Assembly: GCF_021166475.1 (NCBI RefSeq)
Contig: NZ_JAJOYS010000001.1
Coordinates: 1,302,001-1,366,000 of the forward strand
DNA: 64,000 bases
Direction of reading: 5' to 3'
Origin: Pelagibacterium xiamenense
GTDB taxonomy: Bacteria; Pseudomonadota; Alphaproteobacteria; Rhizobiales; Devosiaceae
The notes under the pieces are model-generated. The model had not been told where the DNA came from and made no database searches. It saw only the letters and a list, made by a program, of their open reading frames with translations. Numbering within the stretch: the stretch's first letter is position 1; each line of letters begins with the position of its first letter. The position numbers and the translations under genes were made by a program. Shown here piece by piece: positions 49,799 to 58,153 of the stretch.

Positions 49799-50694
49799 GC
49801 CGTTTGGCGGACCCGCGCCATCGATTCGGCATCCGGTCTGATGCCCGAGAACAGTTCGAACGCGCGGACGGCCTGGTAAACGGCCATGCCGCCGCCCGTG
49901 AGCACGCGGCAACCCTTAGCCTTGGCTGCAGTGATCAACTGGGTTTGCTCAGGGAAGTAGACAATGTCCGCTACCCAATGTCGGGAGGTTAGGCAGTCGA
50001 TCGGAATCGCGACGCCCGGGTATTTTGCCATGCCGACCGGCGTGGCGTTGATGACACCGTTTGCCGACGCGATCGCCGCGGGCAGATCCGTGATCGCGAC
50101 GCATTCGGTTGAAGCGGGTAGGGCGGTCAGCGCACCGACGACGCCGGCTGCGTTGTCCGGATTTTCGTCGTAGACCCGGATGGATTTTGCGCCCAGATCC
50201 ACGAGTGCCTGCAATACGGCCCGCCCCGCACCCCCAGCGCCGACGAGAACGACGGTATCGAGCGATGCTCGGGACAATCCCTGCCGGACGCTTTCGGCAA
50301 AGCCCCAGCAATCGGTATTATGGCCGGTGCGCGTGCCATCCTTGAATACGACGGTGTTGACGGCGCCGATATTGCGCGCTTCGGGAGAAAGATCGTCGAG
50401 ATAGGCGATTGCCGCCTGCTTGAATGGGTGCGTGACGTTGACACCGGAAAAGCCGACCTGTTCGCAGGTCGTCAGGATATCGCCGAGTGCAGCGTTGCTC
50501 AGCCCCAGTACGTCAAAGTCGAGGCGCTTGTAGACATAGTTCAATCCCAGGCGGAGTCCTTCGCGCTCATGCATGAGTGGAGATTGCGAGAGCGCGATGC
50601 CGCGCCCGATAAGCCCGACGAGGGTCGATTCCGCCCCTGCGTAAATGGGGGCTGACGAGGATGGAGCGGGCTTGTTGGACGATACGGGCGCCAT
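49795..50694 (-). CDS. aroE: Shikimate/quinate dehydrogenase (AroE family)
   Basis: A 299-residue AroE-family enzyme. The substrate loop is IALSQSPLMHEREG, the catalytic lysine is in NVTHPFKQAA, the aspartate partner in NTDCWGF, and the dinucleotide motif is GAGGAGRAV. Tail features include ATPVGMAKYPG and GGGMAVYQAVRAFELFSG. AroE proteins interconvert 3-dehydroshikimate and shikimate, and catabolic relatives also oxidise quinate. Its placement with dehydroquinase, dehydroshikimate dehydratase and a TRAP importer, under a TetR operator, points to quinate/shikimate catabolism. Divergent from the TetR gene. Confidence 0.9.
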   Translation of the reverse strand: MAPVSSNKPAPSSSAPIYAGAESTLVGLIGRGIALSQSPLMHEREGLRLGLNYVYKRLDFDVLGLSNAALGDILTTCEQVGFSGVNVTHPFKQAAIAYLDDLSPEARNIGAVNTVVFKDGTRTGHNTDCWGFAESVRQGLSRASLDTVVLVGAGGAGRAVLQALVDLGAKSIRVYDENPDNAAGVVGALTALPASTECVAITDLPAAIASANGVINATPVGMAKYPGVAIPIDCLTSRHWVADIVYFPEQTQLITAAKAKGCRVLTGGGMAVYQAVRAFELFSGIRPDAESMARVRQTA

Positions 50695-50793
50695 TGATAT
50701 CCTGAGCGTTATCGTGGTGGTGCACTCCAGACCGGCTGCGTGCAGTTGCGGCGCACCAGGCCAGTCGCTAAAAATGAGTGACTCGGGTATAAA

Positions 50794-50818
50794 TGTACGA
50801 ACTGGTTCGTTTAGTCAA
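50794..50818. promoter_or_regulatory. TetR operator site 1 (aroE/tetR divergent promoter)
   Basis: ACGAAC-TG-GTTCGT (50797-50810) is a near-perfect palindrome. On the minus strand it is preceded by TTGACT and followed by CATTTA at 17-bp spacing, so the operator fills the promoter spacer of the aroE-like gene. Same 25-bp block with one or two changes occurs at 51604 and 59110. Confidence 0.75.
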
Positions 50819-50848
50819 CGTATCGGATGGTGTTGAAAGAGGCAGGCA

Positions 50849-51544
50849 ATGAGTGAGGACAGCGTCGCGGGCAGCGCGGGGGAGCGTCCAAAACCCGCCA
50901 AACGGGTGAACGATCCCGAAGGGAAGCGGCGCGATATCATTGAGGTTGCGTCGCGCGAATTCGCGCGAAACGGCTTGGCCGGCGCGCGTATCGATGAGAT
51001 CGCGGCGCAGACCAAAGCCAGCAAGCGCATGATTTACTACTATTTTGGCGACAAGGAGGGGCTATATCTCCATTGCCTCGAAGGGGCCTACCGCGATGTG
51101 CGTGAGGGGGAAGCGCGGCTCGATCTCGCCGATCTCGACCCTGTCAATGCCCTGCGCGCCCTTGTGGGCTTTACTTTCGACCATCATTCCCAAAGCGAAA
51201 ATTTCATCCGGATGGTGATGATCGAGAATATCCACAACGGCGAATTTGTGCGCAGCGCGACCGGTTTGCAGAAGCTCAATGCTGCTGCGCACCAACGCCT
51301 GGCCGATCTTATCGAGCGGGGTGAAGCTGCGGGGCTCTATCGCCCAGGGCTCGTCGCCATTGAGCTTCACTGGCAGATCAGTGCCTTATGTTTCTTTCAT
51401 ATTTCCAATCGGGCGACCTTTAGCGAGCTTTTCAAGCACGACCTTTACTCGCCTGAGGTGGTCAACCGGACACGGTCGAACTGCATCGATATGGTGCTTC
51501 GCTATGCGCTGCGTCCAGAAGTGCTGATCCGTCTCGGACTTTAG
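50849..51544 (+). CDS. TetR-family regulator of the quinate/shikimate region
   Basis: A 231-residue repressor. After an acidic leader the helix-turn-helix spans about 28-75 (RRDIIEVASREFARNGLAGARIDEIAAQTKASKRMIYYYFGDKEGLYLHCLE), and the rest is a ligand domain. It lies between aroE-like and TRAP genes, with a copy of the same palindrome on each side of it and a third before the SMP-30 gene. This makes it the obvious binder of the ACGAAC-N2-GTTCGT sites. The inducer is probably quinate, shikimate or a pathway intermediate (inference). Confidence 0.92.
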   Translation: MSEDSVAGSAGERPKPAKRVNDPEGKRRDIIEVASREFARNGLAGARIDEIAAQTKASKRMIYYYFGDKEGLYLHCLEGAYRDVREGEARLDLADLDPVNALRALVGFTFDHHSQSENFIRMVMIENIHNGEFVRSATGLQKLNAAAHQRLADLIERGEAAGLYRPGLVAIELHWQISALCFFHISNRATFSELFKHDLYSPEVVNRTRSNCIDMVLRYALRPEVLIRLGL

Positions 51545-51603
51545 GTTCCTGGGCGCGCAGACGGTCGGCGTTGAACGTCCGGCCGAACCATTGAGATCGT
51601 CCC

Positions 51604-51628
51604 TTGACTAAACGAACTAGTTCGTACA
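51604..51628 (+). promoter_or_regulatory. TetR operator site 2 (TRAP-quiC operon promoter)
   Basis: TTGACT (51604-51609) is followed at 17 bp by CAAAAA. The perfect palindrome ACGAAC-TA-GTTCGT (51612-51625) lies in the spacer. It reads towards the TRAP transporter genes starting at 51776. The block matches site 3 except in flanks. Confidence 0.78.
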
Positions 51629-51775
51629 AAAATCTGACACAGCAAAGCTCCGGCAATGACGGTGGGCAGATAAAACTGAAATCCTCATACATAGCCGGTA
51701 TTGACTTATAAAATGCGAACTGTAGAGAGTAAGAGGAGCTCGGCAGTCCGAGCCCACATTTCAAGGGAGGAAATG

Positions 51776-52765
51776 ATGACATTTCTCAATCGCCGTCAGG
51801 TCGTGGCTACCAGCCTTGGTGCTCTGATGCTGGCGAGTGTCGCTGGCGCCGCTATCGCACAGGACAAGCCGACCGTGCGGTTCTCCTCGGTCGTATCCGA
51901 GACCGATATCCGTGCGGAGGCCTTCCAGCGCTTCGCCGACCTTGTCAGCGACGATTTCAACGTCGAGCTTTACTTCGGTGGCACGCTCGTGGCGCAGGGC
52001 GGCGAACTTGCCGCAATGCAACGCGGCAACCTCGAAATGGGTATCCCCTCACCGCAGGATATCTCCAATCAGATCCCTGCGTGGTCGATTGTGACCTCTG
52101 CCTATCTGTTCGACGATGCGGAGCACATGCAGGAGGTGATGGCCAGCGAGGTCGGCCAGGAGCTTTATGCGATGGTCGAAGAGCAACTCGGGGTCAAGAT
52201 TCTCGGTCCGCTCTATTTCGGCACCCGCCAGGTCAATCTGAAGCCTGAGATCGACGTACAGACCCCGGAAGATCTCAACGGCGTGACGCTGCGCATGCCA
52301 GGCGGCGATGCCTGGCAGTTCCTGGGGCGCGCTATCGGTGCGAACCCCACGCCGCTGGCCTATTCGGAAGTCTATACCGCGCTTCAGACCGGCGCGATCG
52401 ATGGCCAGGACAATCCTCTGCCCAACGACTACAACATGAAGTTCTACGAGGTGACCTCCCAGATCGTTCTGACCAATCACCTGGTTGGCTTCGACTTGCT
52501 CTCGGTCAGCCTTGACGTTTGGAACGACATGACGCCCGAGCAGCAGGAAACCTTCCAGGCCGCGGCGGACGAAATCATCGCCTGGAGCACCGAGCAGCAT
52601 CTTGCGCGAGAGGCCGAGCTCGTCGAGTTCTTCGAGGGCGAGGGGCTGCGCGTCTACGAGCCCGACCGCGAGGCTTTCCGCGCCTATGCGCAGGACATGT
52701 ACCTGAATTCGGAATTCTCCGATTCCTGGCCCGAGGGCATGCTCGACGCCATTAACGCGATGTAG
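51776..52765 (+). CDS. TRAP transporter substrate-binding protein (DctP), possible Tat export
   Basis: A 329-residue DctP-family periplasmic receptor. I chose ATG 51776, with GGGAGG about 5-7 bases upstream; ATG 51773 is nearly equivalent. The leader MTFLNRRQVVATSLGALMLASVAGAAIAQ contains a twin-arginine (NRRQVVA), suggesting Tat export. Family features include [77 protein letters not shown] with the carboxylate-binding Arg region. Ligands of this group are organic acids; quinate or shikimate fits the operon. First gene of dctP-Q-M-quiC. Confidence 0.93.
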   Translation: MTFLNRRQVVATSLGALMLASVAGAAIAQDKPTVRFSSVVSETDIRAEAFQRFADLVSDDFNVELYFGGTLVAQGGELAAMQRGNLEMGIPSPQDISNQIPAWSIVTSAYLFDDAEHMQEVMASEVGQELYAMVEEQLGVKILGPLYFGTRQVNLKPEIDVQTPEDLNGVTLRMPGGDAWQFLGRAIGANPTPLAYSEVYTALQTGAIDGQDNPLPNDYNMKFYEVTSQIVLTNHLVGFDLLSVSLDVWNDMTPEQQETFQAAADEIIAWSTEQHLAREAELVEFFEGEGLRVYEPDREAFRAYAQDMYLNSEFSDSWPEGMLDAINAM

Positions 52766-52832
52766 TTGGCGTCTGGTTCCGGTTCACGCCCGGGACCAGC
52801 CACCGCCCTGACGGCGGGGTAATGATGTTGGT

Positions 52833-52866
52833 GGGCGAGCTGGATGATTTTGGCTCGCCCTTTTTT
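52833..52866 (+). terminator. Attenuator/terminator between dctP and dctQ
   Basis: GGGCGAGC pairs with GCTCGCCC around a 12-base loop and is followed by six T. This is a full intrinsic terminator inside the operon, 68 bp after the dctP stop. It should give more binding protein than membrane subunits, with read-through supplying dctQM and quiC. Confidence 0.8.
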
Positions 52867-52915
52867 GAGGCACACTGTCAAGCGTGTGCCGCTCGTTCTG
52901 ATCGGAGACCGGCCG

Positions 52916-53437
52916 ATGACCGCGCTCAAAAGGATCGCTTCCTGGCTCTACTCTATAGCGGACGGCCTGTCGGCGGTGCTGCTGACCGCCATGTTCGTGA
53001 CGTTCATCATCCAGGTCGTGATGCGTTACGTCTTCAACTACCCGGTCGGGTGGACGGTAGAGGTGCAGACGATCGCGTGGATTTGGGTGATCCTGTGGGG
53101 GCAGTCGGTTACCGTCAGCGAGGCCGACGAAATCCGTTTCGACATTGTCTACAGCAGCGTCAGCGAACCGGTGCGCCGCATCTTCCGGCTGATCTTTTCC
53201 GCATTCATTGTCGGCATCTATGCCATCGCGCTGCCCGCGATCTGGGACTACGTCACCTTCATGAAGATTGAGGAGACCTCCTATCTCGATCTGCGGTTCG
53301 ATTATGTCTTCTCGGTCTATGTGATTTTCACGATCGCCGTCATCATCCGCTACGGCTGGATCTTCTACCGGTCGGTGCGCGGGAAGAAAGTCGCAATCAC
53401 GGCTGCGCACGATACTTCGGAGCCTCTTGAATCATGA
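52916..53437 (+). CDS. TRAP transporter small membrane subunit (DctQ)
   Basis: A 173-residue protein with four membrane segments, from ATG 52916 with GGAGA upstream. Typical signatures are FIIQVVMRYVFNYPVGWTVEVQTIAWIWVILWGQSVTVSEADEIRFDIVY. It associates with DctM in the inner membrane and is needed for the sodium-driven TRAP complex. Overlaps dctM by four bases. Confidence 0.92.
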   Translation: MTALKRIASWLYSIADGLSAVLLTAMFVTFIIQVVMRYVFNYPVGWTVEVQTIAWIWVILWGQSVTVSEADEIRFDIVYSSVSEPVRRIFRLIFSAFIVGIYAIALPAIWDYVTFMKIEETSYLDLRFDYVFSVYVIFTIAVIIRYGWIFYRSVRGKKVAITAAHDTSEPLES

Positions 53438-54729
53438 GTTTTGAATTTGGCGTAGCCGTCGCGGTCATCGTGGTCTTTGCCCTTTTGGGGCTTCCGATCG
53501 GCCACGCGATGATCGGGGCATCGATCCTTTATCTGCTGATTTCCGGCATGGACATGAGCATCGCCGCCGAACAGCTCCTGCGCGGGCTCTATGGCAGCTA
53601 CATCCTTCTGGCCATTCCGCTTTTCATCTTCGCGGCCGATCTTATGAACATCGGTTCGCTGAGCGATCGCCTGCTCATCTTCTGCCGCGCGCTCGTCGGG
53701 CGTTTTCGTGGCGGGCTAGGGCACGTTAACGTCGTTTCGAGCCTCATCTTTTCGGGCATGTCGGGATCGGCCATTGCCGATGCGGTCGGGATGGGCCGCA
53801 TCATCATCAATCTGATGCTCAAGGACGGCAAGTACCCCGCCGCCTACGCCGGTGCGCTTACAGCGGCGTCCGCCATCATCGGGCCGATCATCCCGCCCTC
53901 CATTCCGATGGTGCTCTATGCCCTGATTTCGGATACGTCGATCGGCTATCTGTTCCTGGGGGGCGTGGCGCCCGGTCTCATCCTCGGCATCCTGCTGATG
54001 ATCGCGAACGCAATTATGGCGCGCCGGTACAACTTCCCCGTCGAGGAAGCCGTGCCTGTGCGCGAATTGCCTAAAGCGACGCTCAATGCCATTCCGGCGC
54101 TCCTCATGCCCGTCATCTTGCTCGTTGGCATCTACGGTGGTGTGACAACCCCCACCGAGGCCGCGGCGCTCGCGGCTCTCTATGCCTTCGTTGTGTCGAT
54201 TGTTCTGTACCGGTCGATCTCTCCGCGTCAGGCCTTTGAAGCCTTCCGGCAGAGCGCAAAGTCGACCGCGTCGGTGGGTATCCTCATCGCCGGAGCTCTT
54301 GCGTTCAACTATGTCGTGACCATCGAGAACGTGCCCAGCGCAATACGCTCGGTGCTTGAGGGGTACAACCTCGACGCGGTGATGTTCCTACTGGTGGTGA
54401 ACGTCATTCTCCTGGTGCTCGGCTGCCTTCTTGAGGGCAACGCCATCCTGCTTGTCATCGTGCCCATCTTCATTCCGACCGCGATGGCGCTGGGGATCGA
54501 TCCGGTGCATTTCGGTGTCGTGGTGGTGGTCAACATCATGATCGGGCTGGCAACCCCGCCCTATGGGCTTCTGCTGTTCGTGGTGAGCAACATCACGAAG
54601 TCGCCGGTGGCATCGACAATCAAGTTCCTGCTGCCATTCCTCGCGATCATGATCGCCGGATTGGCCATCGTCACGTATGCGCCGGACGTCGTGCTCTGGC
54701 TGCCGCGGATGTATGGCTACAACGGTTAG
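53434..54729 (+). CDS. TRAP transporter large membrane subunit (DctM)
   Basis: A 431-residue inner-membrane protein with about 12 hydrophobic segments. DctM hallmarks are LPIGHAMIGASILYLL, SGMSGSAIADAVGMGRIIINLMLKDGKYPAAYAGALTAASAIIGPIIPPSIPMVLYA and the repeat-like VFGVVVVVNIMIGLATPPYGLLLFV (here HFGVVVVVNIMIGLATPPYG). It forms the elevator transport unit. Followed 35 bp later by the QuiC-like gene, so importer and catabolic enzyme share a transcript. Confidence 0.94.
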   Translation: MSFEFGVAVAVIVVFALLGLPIGHAMIGASILYLLISGMDMSIAAEQLLRGLYGSYILLAIPLFIFAADLMNIGSLSDRLLIFCRALVGRFRGGLGHVNVVSSLIFSGMSGSAIADAVGMGRIIINLMLKDGKYPAAYAGALTAASAIIGPIIPPSIPMVLYALISDTSIGYLFLGGVAPGLILGILLMIANAIMARRYNFPVEEAVPVRELPKATLNAIPALLMPVILLVGIYGGVTTPTEAAALAALYAFVVSIVLYRSISPRQAFEAFRQSAKSTASVGILIAGALAFNYVVTIENVPSAIRSVLEGYNLDAVMFLLVVNVILLVLGCLLEGNAILLVIVPIFIPTAMALGIDPVHFGVVVVVNIMIGLATPPYGLLLFVVSNITKSPVASTIKFLLPFLAIMIAGLAIVTYAPDVVLWLPRMYGYNG

Positions 54730-54764
54730 AACGCGAGGTGCACGTCGGTTTCGAAGGATCGGAT

Positions 54765-56657
54765 ATGATCAGAACCTCAATCGCCACGGTCTGCCTGAGC
54801 GGCGACTTCCAGGAAAAACTCGATGCCATTGCGGCCGCTGGGTTCAATGGCGTCGAGATCTTCGAAAATGACTTTTTGACCTACGACGCGTCGCCCGCCG
54901 AGGTCGGCCGGATGGTGCGCGATCGGGGCTTGGCGATAACGCTTTTCCAGCCGTTCCGCGATTTCGAGGGGTTCCCCGAGCCGTACCGGTCGCGCGCATT
55001 CGATCGAGCGGCCCGCAAGTTCGATGTCATGAACCAGATGGGCGCCGATCTCGTTCTGGTGTGCTCGAACACCTCGCCGGCATCGCTCGGCGGCATCGAC
55101 CGGGCGGCGGCCGATTTCGCCGAACTGGGCGCACTTGGTAAGAAGCACGGTATCCGTATCGGTTATGAAGCGCTCGCCTGGGGGCGGCACATAAACGACC
55201 ATCGAGACGCCTGGGAAATCGTCCGGCGTGCAGACCATCCCAATGTCGGGCTGATCCTCGACAGCTTCCACACGCTCTCGCGCGGCATCGATCCCAATTC
55301 GATCCGGTCGATCCCTGGCGACAAGATCTTCATCGTCCAGCTCGCGGATGCGCCCAGGATCGATATGGATCTCCTCTTTTGGAGCCGCCATTTCCGGAAC
55401 ATGCCCGGAGAGGGGGATCTGCCGGTTCTCGATTTCACGCGCGCCGTCGCCGCGACCGGATACGACGGTCCATGGTCGCTCGAAATCTTCAACGACCAGT
55501 TCCGCGGCGGCGATACCAGGATGATCGCCACGGACGGTCAGCGCAGCCTTGTCGCCCTGCTTGACGACGTCGGGCGCATGGAACCAGGGCTCAAGATTGC
55601 CCTGCCGGCCATGCCGGAACGCATCGACGTCAAGGGCGTCGAGTTCATCGAATTCGCCACCGGTGGGGCGGAATCCGAAGAGCTCATCGCGCTCCTCAAG
55701 AGGCTCGGTTTTTCGGAAGTAGGGGCCCATATCTCCAAGAGCGTGCGGCATTTCCGGCAAGGCGCGATCAACCTCGTTGTCAATACCGACGCCGATGGGG
55801 TCGCACACTCGAATTACATCGCGCACGGCACCTGCGCGTACGCGATCGGATTACTGGTCGAAGACGCAAAGGATACAGTGGCACGGGCCAAGGTTTTGGG
55901 CGCGACGCCGTTTCAGCAAGCCGTCGGACCCATGGAGCTCGAAATCCCGGCGATACGCGGGGTCGGCGGCGGTCTGATCTATTTCCTCGACAAGAAGGAG
56001 CCGCTTGCGAATGTCTGGTCCGTAGAGTTCGAGCCTGTTGCAGATGAAACGAGTCCGTATATCGGGCTCGCGGCGGTCGATCACGTCGCGGAGACGATGG
56101 ATCACGGCGAGATGCTAAGCTGGGTTCTGTTCTTTACATCGATCTTCTCCATGACCAAGTCCCCGACGGTCGATGTCGTGGATCCTGCCGGCCTCGTCCG
56201 CTCCCAGGTGCTGGAGGCGTCCAACGGTGCTTTCCGCCTTACGCTCAACGGCGCGGAAAACCGCAATACGCTTGCGGGGCGCTTCATTGCCACGGGTTTC
56301 GGTTCAAGCATTCAGCATGTGGCCTTCCGCACTGACGACATCTTTGCAACAGCCGAGGCTCTGGAGCGCAACGGGTTGGCGCTGCTGCCGATCACGCGGA
56401 ACTACTTCGACGATATCGAGGCTAGGTTCGGCCTCGAGCCGGAATTTGTCGATCGGCTGATCGCGCACAACATCCTCTACGACCGCGACGAGAACGGGGA
56501 ATATTTCCAGCTATACACCAACCTCTTCGGAGCCGGTTTCTTCTTCGAGATCGTCGAACGGCGCGGGCGGTACAGTGGCTACGGCGCGCCGAACGCGCCG
56601 TTCCGGATTGCAGCCCAGAAGCGCGGCCTGCCGGACAAGGCCGTGCCTCGCCTCTAG
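54765..56657 (+). CDS. quiC: Two-domain 3-dehydroshikimate dehydratase (QuiC-like)
   Basis: A 630-residue protein from ATG 54765, with GAAGGA upstream. The N-terminal half (about 1-275) is a TIM-barrel dehydratase. Its metal ligands are visible as E135 (GYEALAW), D166 (LILDSFH), Q192 (FIVQLAD) and E240 (WSLEIFND), which correspond to the 3-dehydroshikimate dehydratase set. The C-terminal half (about 285-620) is a 4-hydroxyphenylpyruvate dioxygenase-like tandem VOC domain with AVDHVAE, QHVAFRTDD and FFFEIVE metal-site motifs. Same length and architecture as Pseudomonas QuiC1. The product is protocatechuate; no protocatechuate dioxygenase gene is in the window. Confidence 0.92.
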   Translation: MIRTSIATVCLSGDFQEKLDAIAAAGFNGVEIFENDFLTYDASPAEVGRMVRDRGLAITLFQPFRDFEGFPEPYRSRAFDRAARKFDVMNQMGADLVLVCSNTSPASLGGIDRAAADFAELGALGKKHGIRIGYEALAWGRHINDHRDAWEIVRRADHPNVGLILDSFHTLSRGIDPNSIRSIPGDKIFIVQLADAPRIDMDLLFWSRHFRNMPGEGDLPVLDFTRAVAATGYDGPWSLEIFNDQFRGGDTRMIATDGQRSLVALLDDVGRMEPGLKIALPAMPERIDVKGVEFIEFATGGAESEELIALLKRLGFSEVGAHISKSVRHFRQGAINLVVNTDADGVAHSNYIAHGTCAYAIGLLVEDAKDTVARAKVLGATPFQQAVGPMELEIPAIRGVGGGLIYFLDKKEPLANVWSVEFEPVADETSPYIGLAAVDHVAETMDHGEMLSWVLFFTSIFSMTKSPTVDVVDPAGLVRSQVLEASNGAFRLTLNGAENRNTLAGRFIATGFGSSIQHVAFRTDDIFATAEALERNGLALLPITRNYFDDIEARFGLEPEFVDRLIAHNILYDRDENGEYFQLYTNLFGAGFFFEIVERRGRYSGYGAPNAPFRIAAQKRGLPDKAVPRL

Positions 56658-56663
56658 GACGGA

Positions 56664-57089
56664 CTAGGCAAAAATGCGCTCGACCGCATAGCGATATCCC
56701 AGAATGCCGAATCCTGCGATGACGCCGTTGGCGACGCCGGATACGTAGGAGTTGTGACGGAAGGCCTCGCGTTTGTGGATGTTGGAGATGTGGACCTCGT
56801 AGATGGGGCAGTCACAGGTCAGGAGCGCGTCGCGTATCGCAACCGAGGTTGTCGTATAGCCGGCCGGGTTTATCACCAGCCCCCGTGACCTCCGGGCTTC
56901 CTGAATCCAATCGATCAGCAGATGCTCGGCATTGCTCTGGTGGAATTCCAGTGTCGCGCGATTGGCGGTGCAGACCTCTTCGCACAGACGTTGAACGTCC
57001 TCGAGCGTGTCGTGACCGTAGATTTCGGGTTGGCGTGTGCCGAGAAGATTAAGGTTGGGGCCGTTGAGCACATAGACGGTATCCGACAT
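56664..57089 (-). CDS. aroQ: Type II 3-dehydroquinate dehydratase
   Basis: A 141-residue class II dehydroquinase starting [25 protein letters not shown]. The catalytic Tyr is in the EIYGHDTL loop, and the Arg of the lid precedes it (GTRQPE). [34 protein letters not shown] and the catalytic His region [18 protein letters not shown] follow. It dehydrates 3-dehydroquinate to 3-dehydroshikimate, linking quinate oxidation to the QuiC-like enzyme that is encoded convergently 6 bp away. It lies downstream of a terminator on its own strand. Confidence 0.95.
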   Translation of the reverse strand: MSDTVYVLNGPNLNLLGTRQPEIYGHDTLEDVQRLCEEVCTANRATLEFHQSNAEHLLIDWIQEARRSRGLVINPAGYTTTSVAIRDALLTCDCPIYEVHISNIHKREAFRHNSYVSGVANGVIAGFGILGYRYAVERIFA

Positions 57090-57103
57090 TGTTGCGTCCT
57101 TGC

Positions 57104-57139
57104 AAAAAAGCGGGCGCGGCCTGTCAACTGGCCACGCCC
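57104..57139 (-). terminator. Rho-independent terminator after the second dctP
   Basis: On the minus strand GGGCGTGGCC pairs with GGCCGCGCCC around an 8-base loop, followed by GC and six T. It begins 36 bp after the dctP stop at 57176 and precedes the aroQ start at 57089. aroQ thus needs its own promoter or read-through. Confidence 0.85.
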
Positions 57140-57175
57140 TCGTGAATTTCGGTTGGGTACCGGTATCCTTACCTA

Positions 57176-58153
57176 CTAGAGCGCGTTGATCTGTTCCAGC
57201 ATGCCGTCAGGCCAGTCAGCCGAGAAACCGGAATTGAGGTATTTGTCCTGCGCAAAGACCCGGAACGCCTCTACATCCGGAGTATACACCTCCAAGCCCT
57301 CGTTCCTGAAATACTCGACCAATTCGGCCTCCTGAATCAGGTACTGCTCGGTGCTCCACTCGAACGCGTCATGTGCCGCGTCGCGCATGCGCGCCTGTTG
57401 CTCTTCGGTCAGAGTATCGAAAAGATCTGCGCTGATGAGCAGCATGCCGAAGCCGACATTGTGTCCCGTCAGGATGATCTGGTCGGTCACCTCATGGAAC
57501 TTCATCAACTGGTTGTTGGGCAACGGATTGTCTTGGGCATCGATAACACCGGTTTGAAGCCCGGTATAAACCTCCGCATAGGCCATCGGCGTTGCCGTGG
57601 CGCCGATCGCCTCGCCGAGGAACTGCCAGGCATCGCCGTCAGGCATGCGCAGCGTAATGCCCTGCATGTCCTCGGGTGTTTCAATGTGCTTGTCGCCGCG
57701 CAGGTTGACGTGTCGCGTGCCGTAATAGGCCGGGGCGAGGATTTCGACACCGAGTTCGTCACGCGCAATCTGGCGCAGGGTGTCGCCAACTTCGCTCGCG
57801 AAGATGGATTCGAGATGCTCGGCATCGCGAACGAGATAGGCGGCGCTCAGAATGCTGAATTCAGGTGCCTGCTGCGCGAGGTCGGACGGTGGCAGCAGAG
57901 CCATCTGCAGGTTGCCGCGCTGTATGGCGGCCAATTCGCTGCCTTGGGCGGTCAGCGTGCCGCCGAAATAGGGAACGAATGCGAATTCCTCGCCGATCTC
58001 ACGCGCAAATATGTCGACCAGGGCCTGCGAGCGGGGCGCGTCCGCAGTTGTGACATCCGAAAACAAGAGCTGCGTGGCTTCTTGGGCGATAACGGGGGGC
58101 GCGGCAGCAATGAGCGTTACCGCTGAAACGGCGGCCTGCAAGAAGTGTTTCAT
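57176..58153 (-). CDS. Second TRAP substrate-binding protein (DctP), without own membrane subunits
   Basis: A 325-residue DctP paralogue from ATG 58153, with GGAGG 6 bases upstream. The Sec signal peptide is [24 protein letters not shown]. It resembles the first DctP closely in [78 protein letters not shown]. No second dctQM pair is nearby, so it probably serves the same membrane unit with a different or overlapping ligand. Overlaps the SMP-30 gene by four bases and is in the same TetR-controlled unit. Confidence 0.93.
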   Translation of the reverse strand: MKHFLQAAVSAVTLIAAAPPVIAQEATQLLFSDVTTADAPRSQALVDIFAREIGEEFAFVPYFGGTLTAQGSELAAIQRGNLQMALLPPSDLAQQAPEFSILSAAYLVRDAEHLESIFASEVGDTLRQIARDELGVEILAPAYYGTRHVNLRGDKHIETPEDMQGITLRMPDGDAWQFLGEAIGATATPMAYAEVYTGLQTGVIDAQDNPLPNNQLMKFHEVTDQIILTGHNVGFGMLLISADLFDTLTEEQQARMRDAAHDAFEWSTEQYLIQEAELVEYFRNEGLEVYTPDVEAFRVFAQDKYLNSGFSADWPDGMLEQINAL

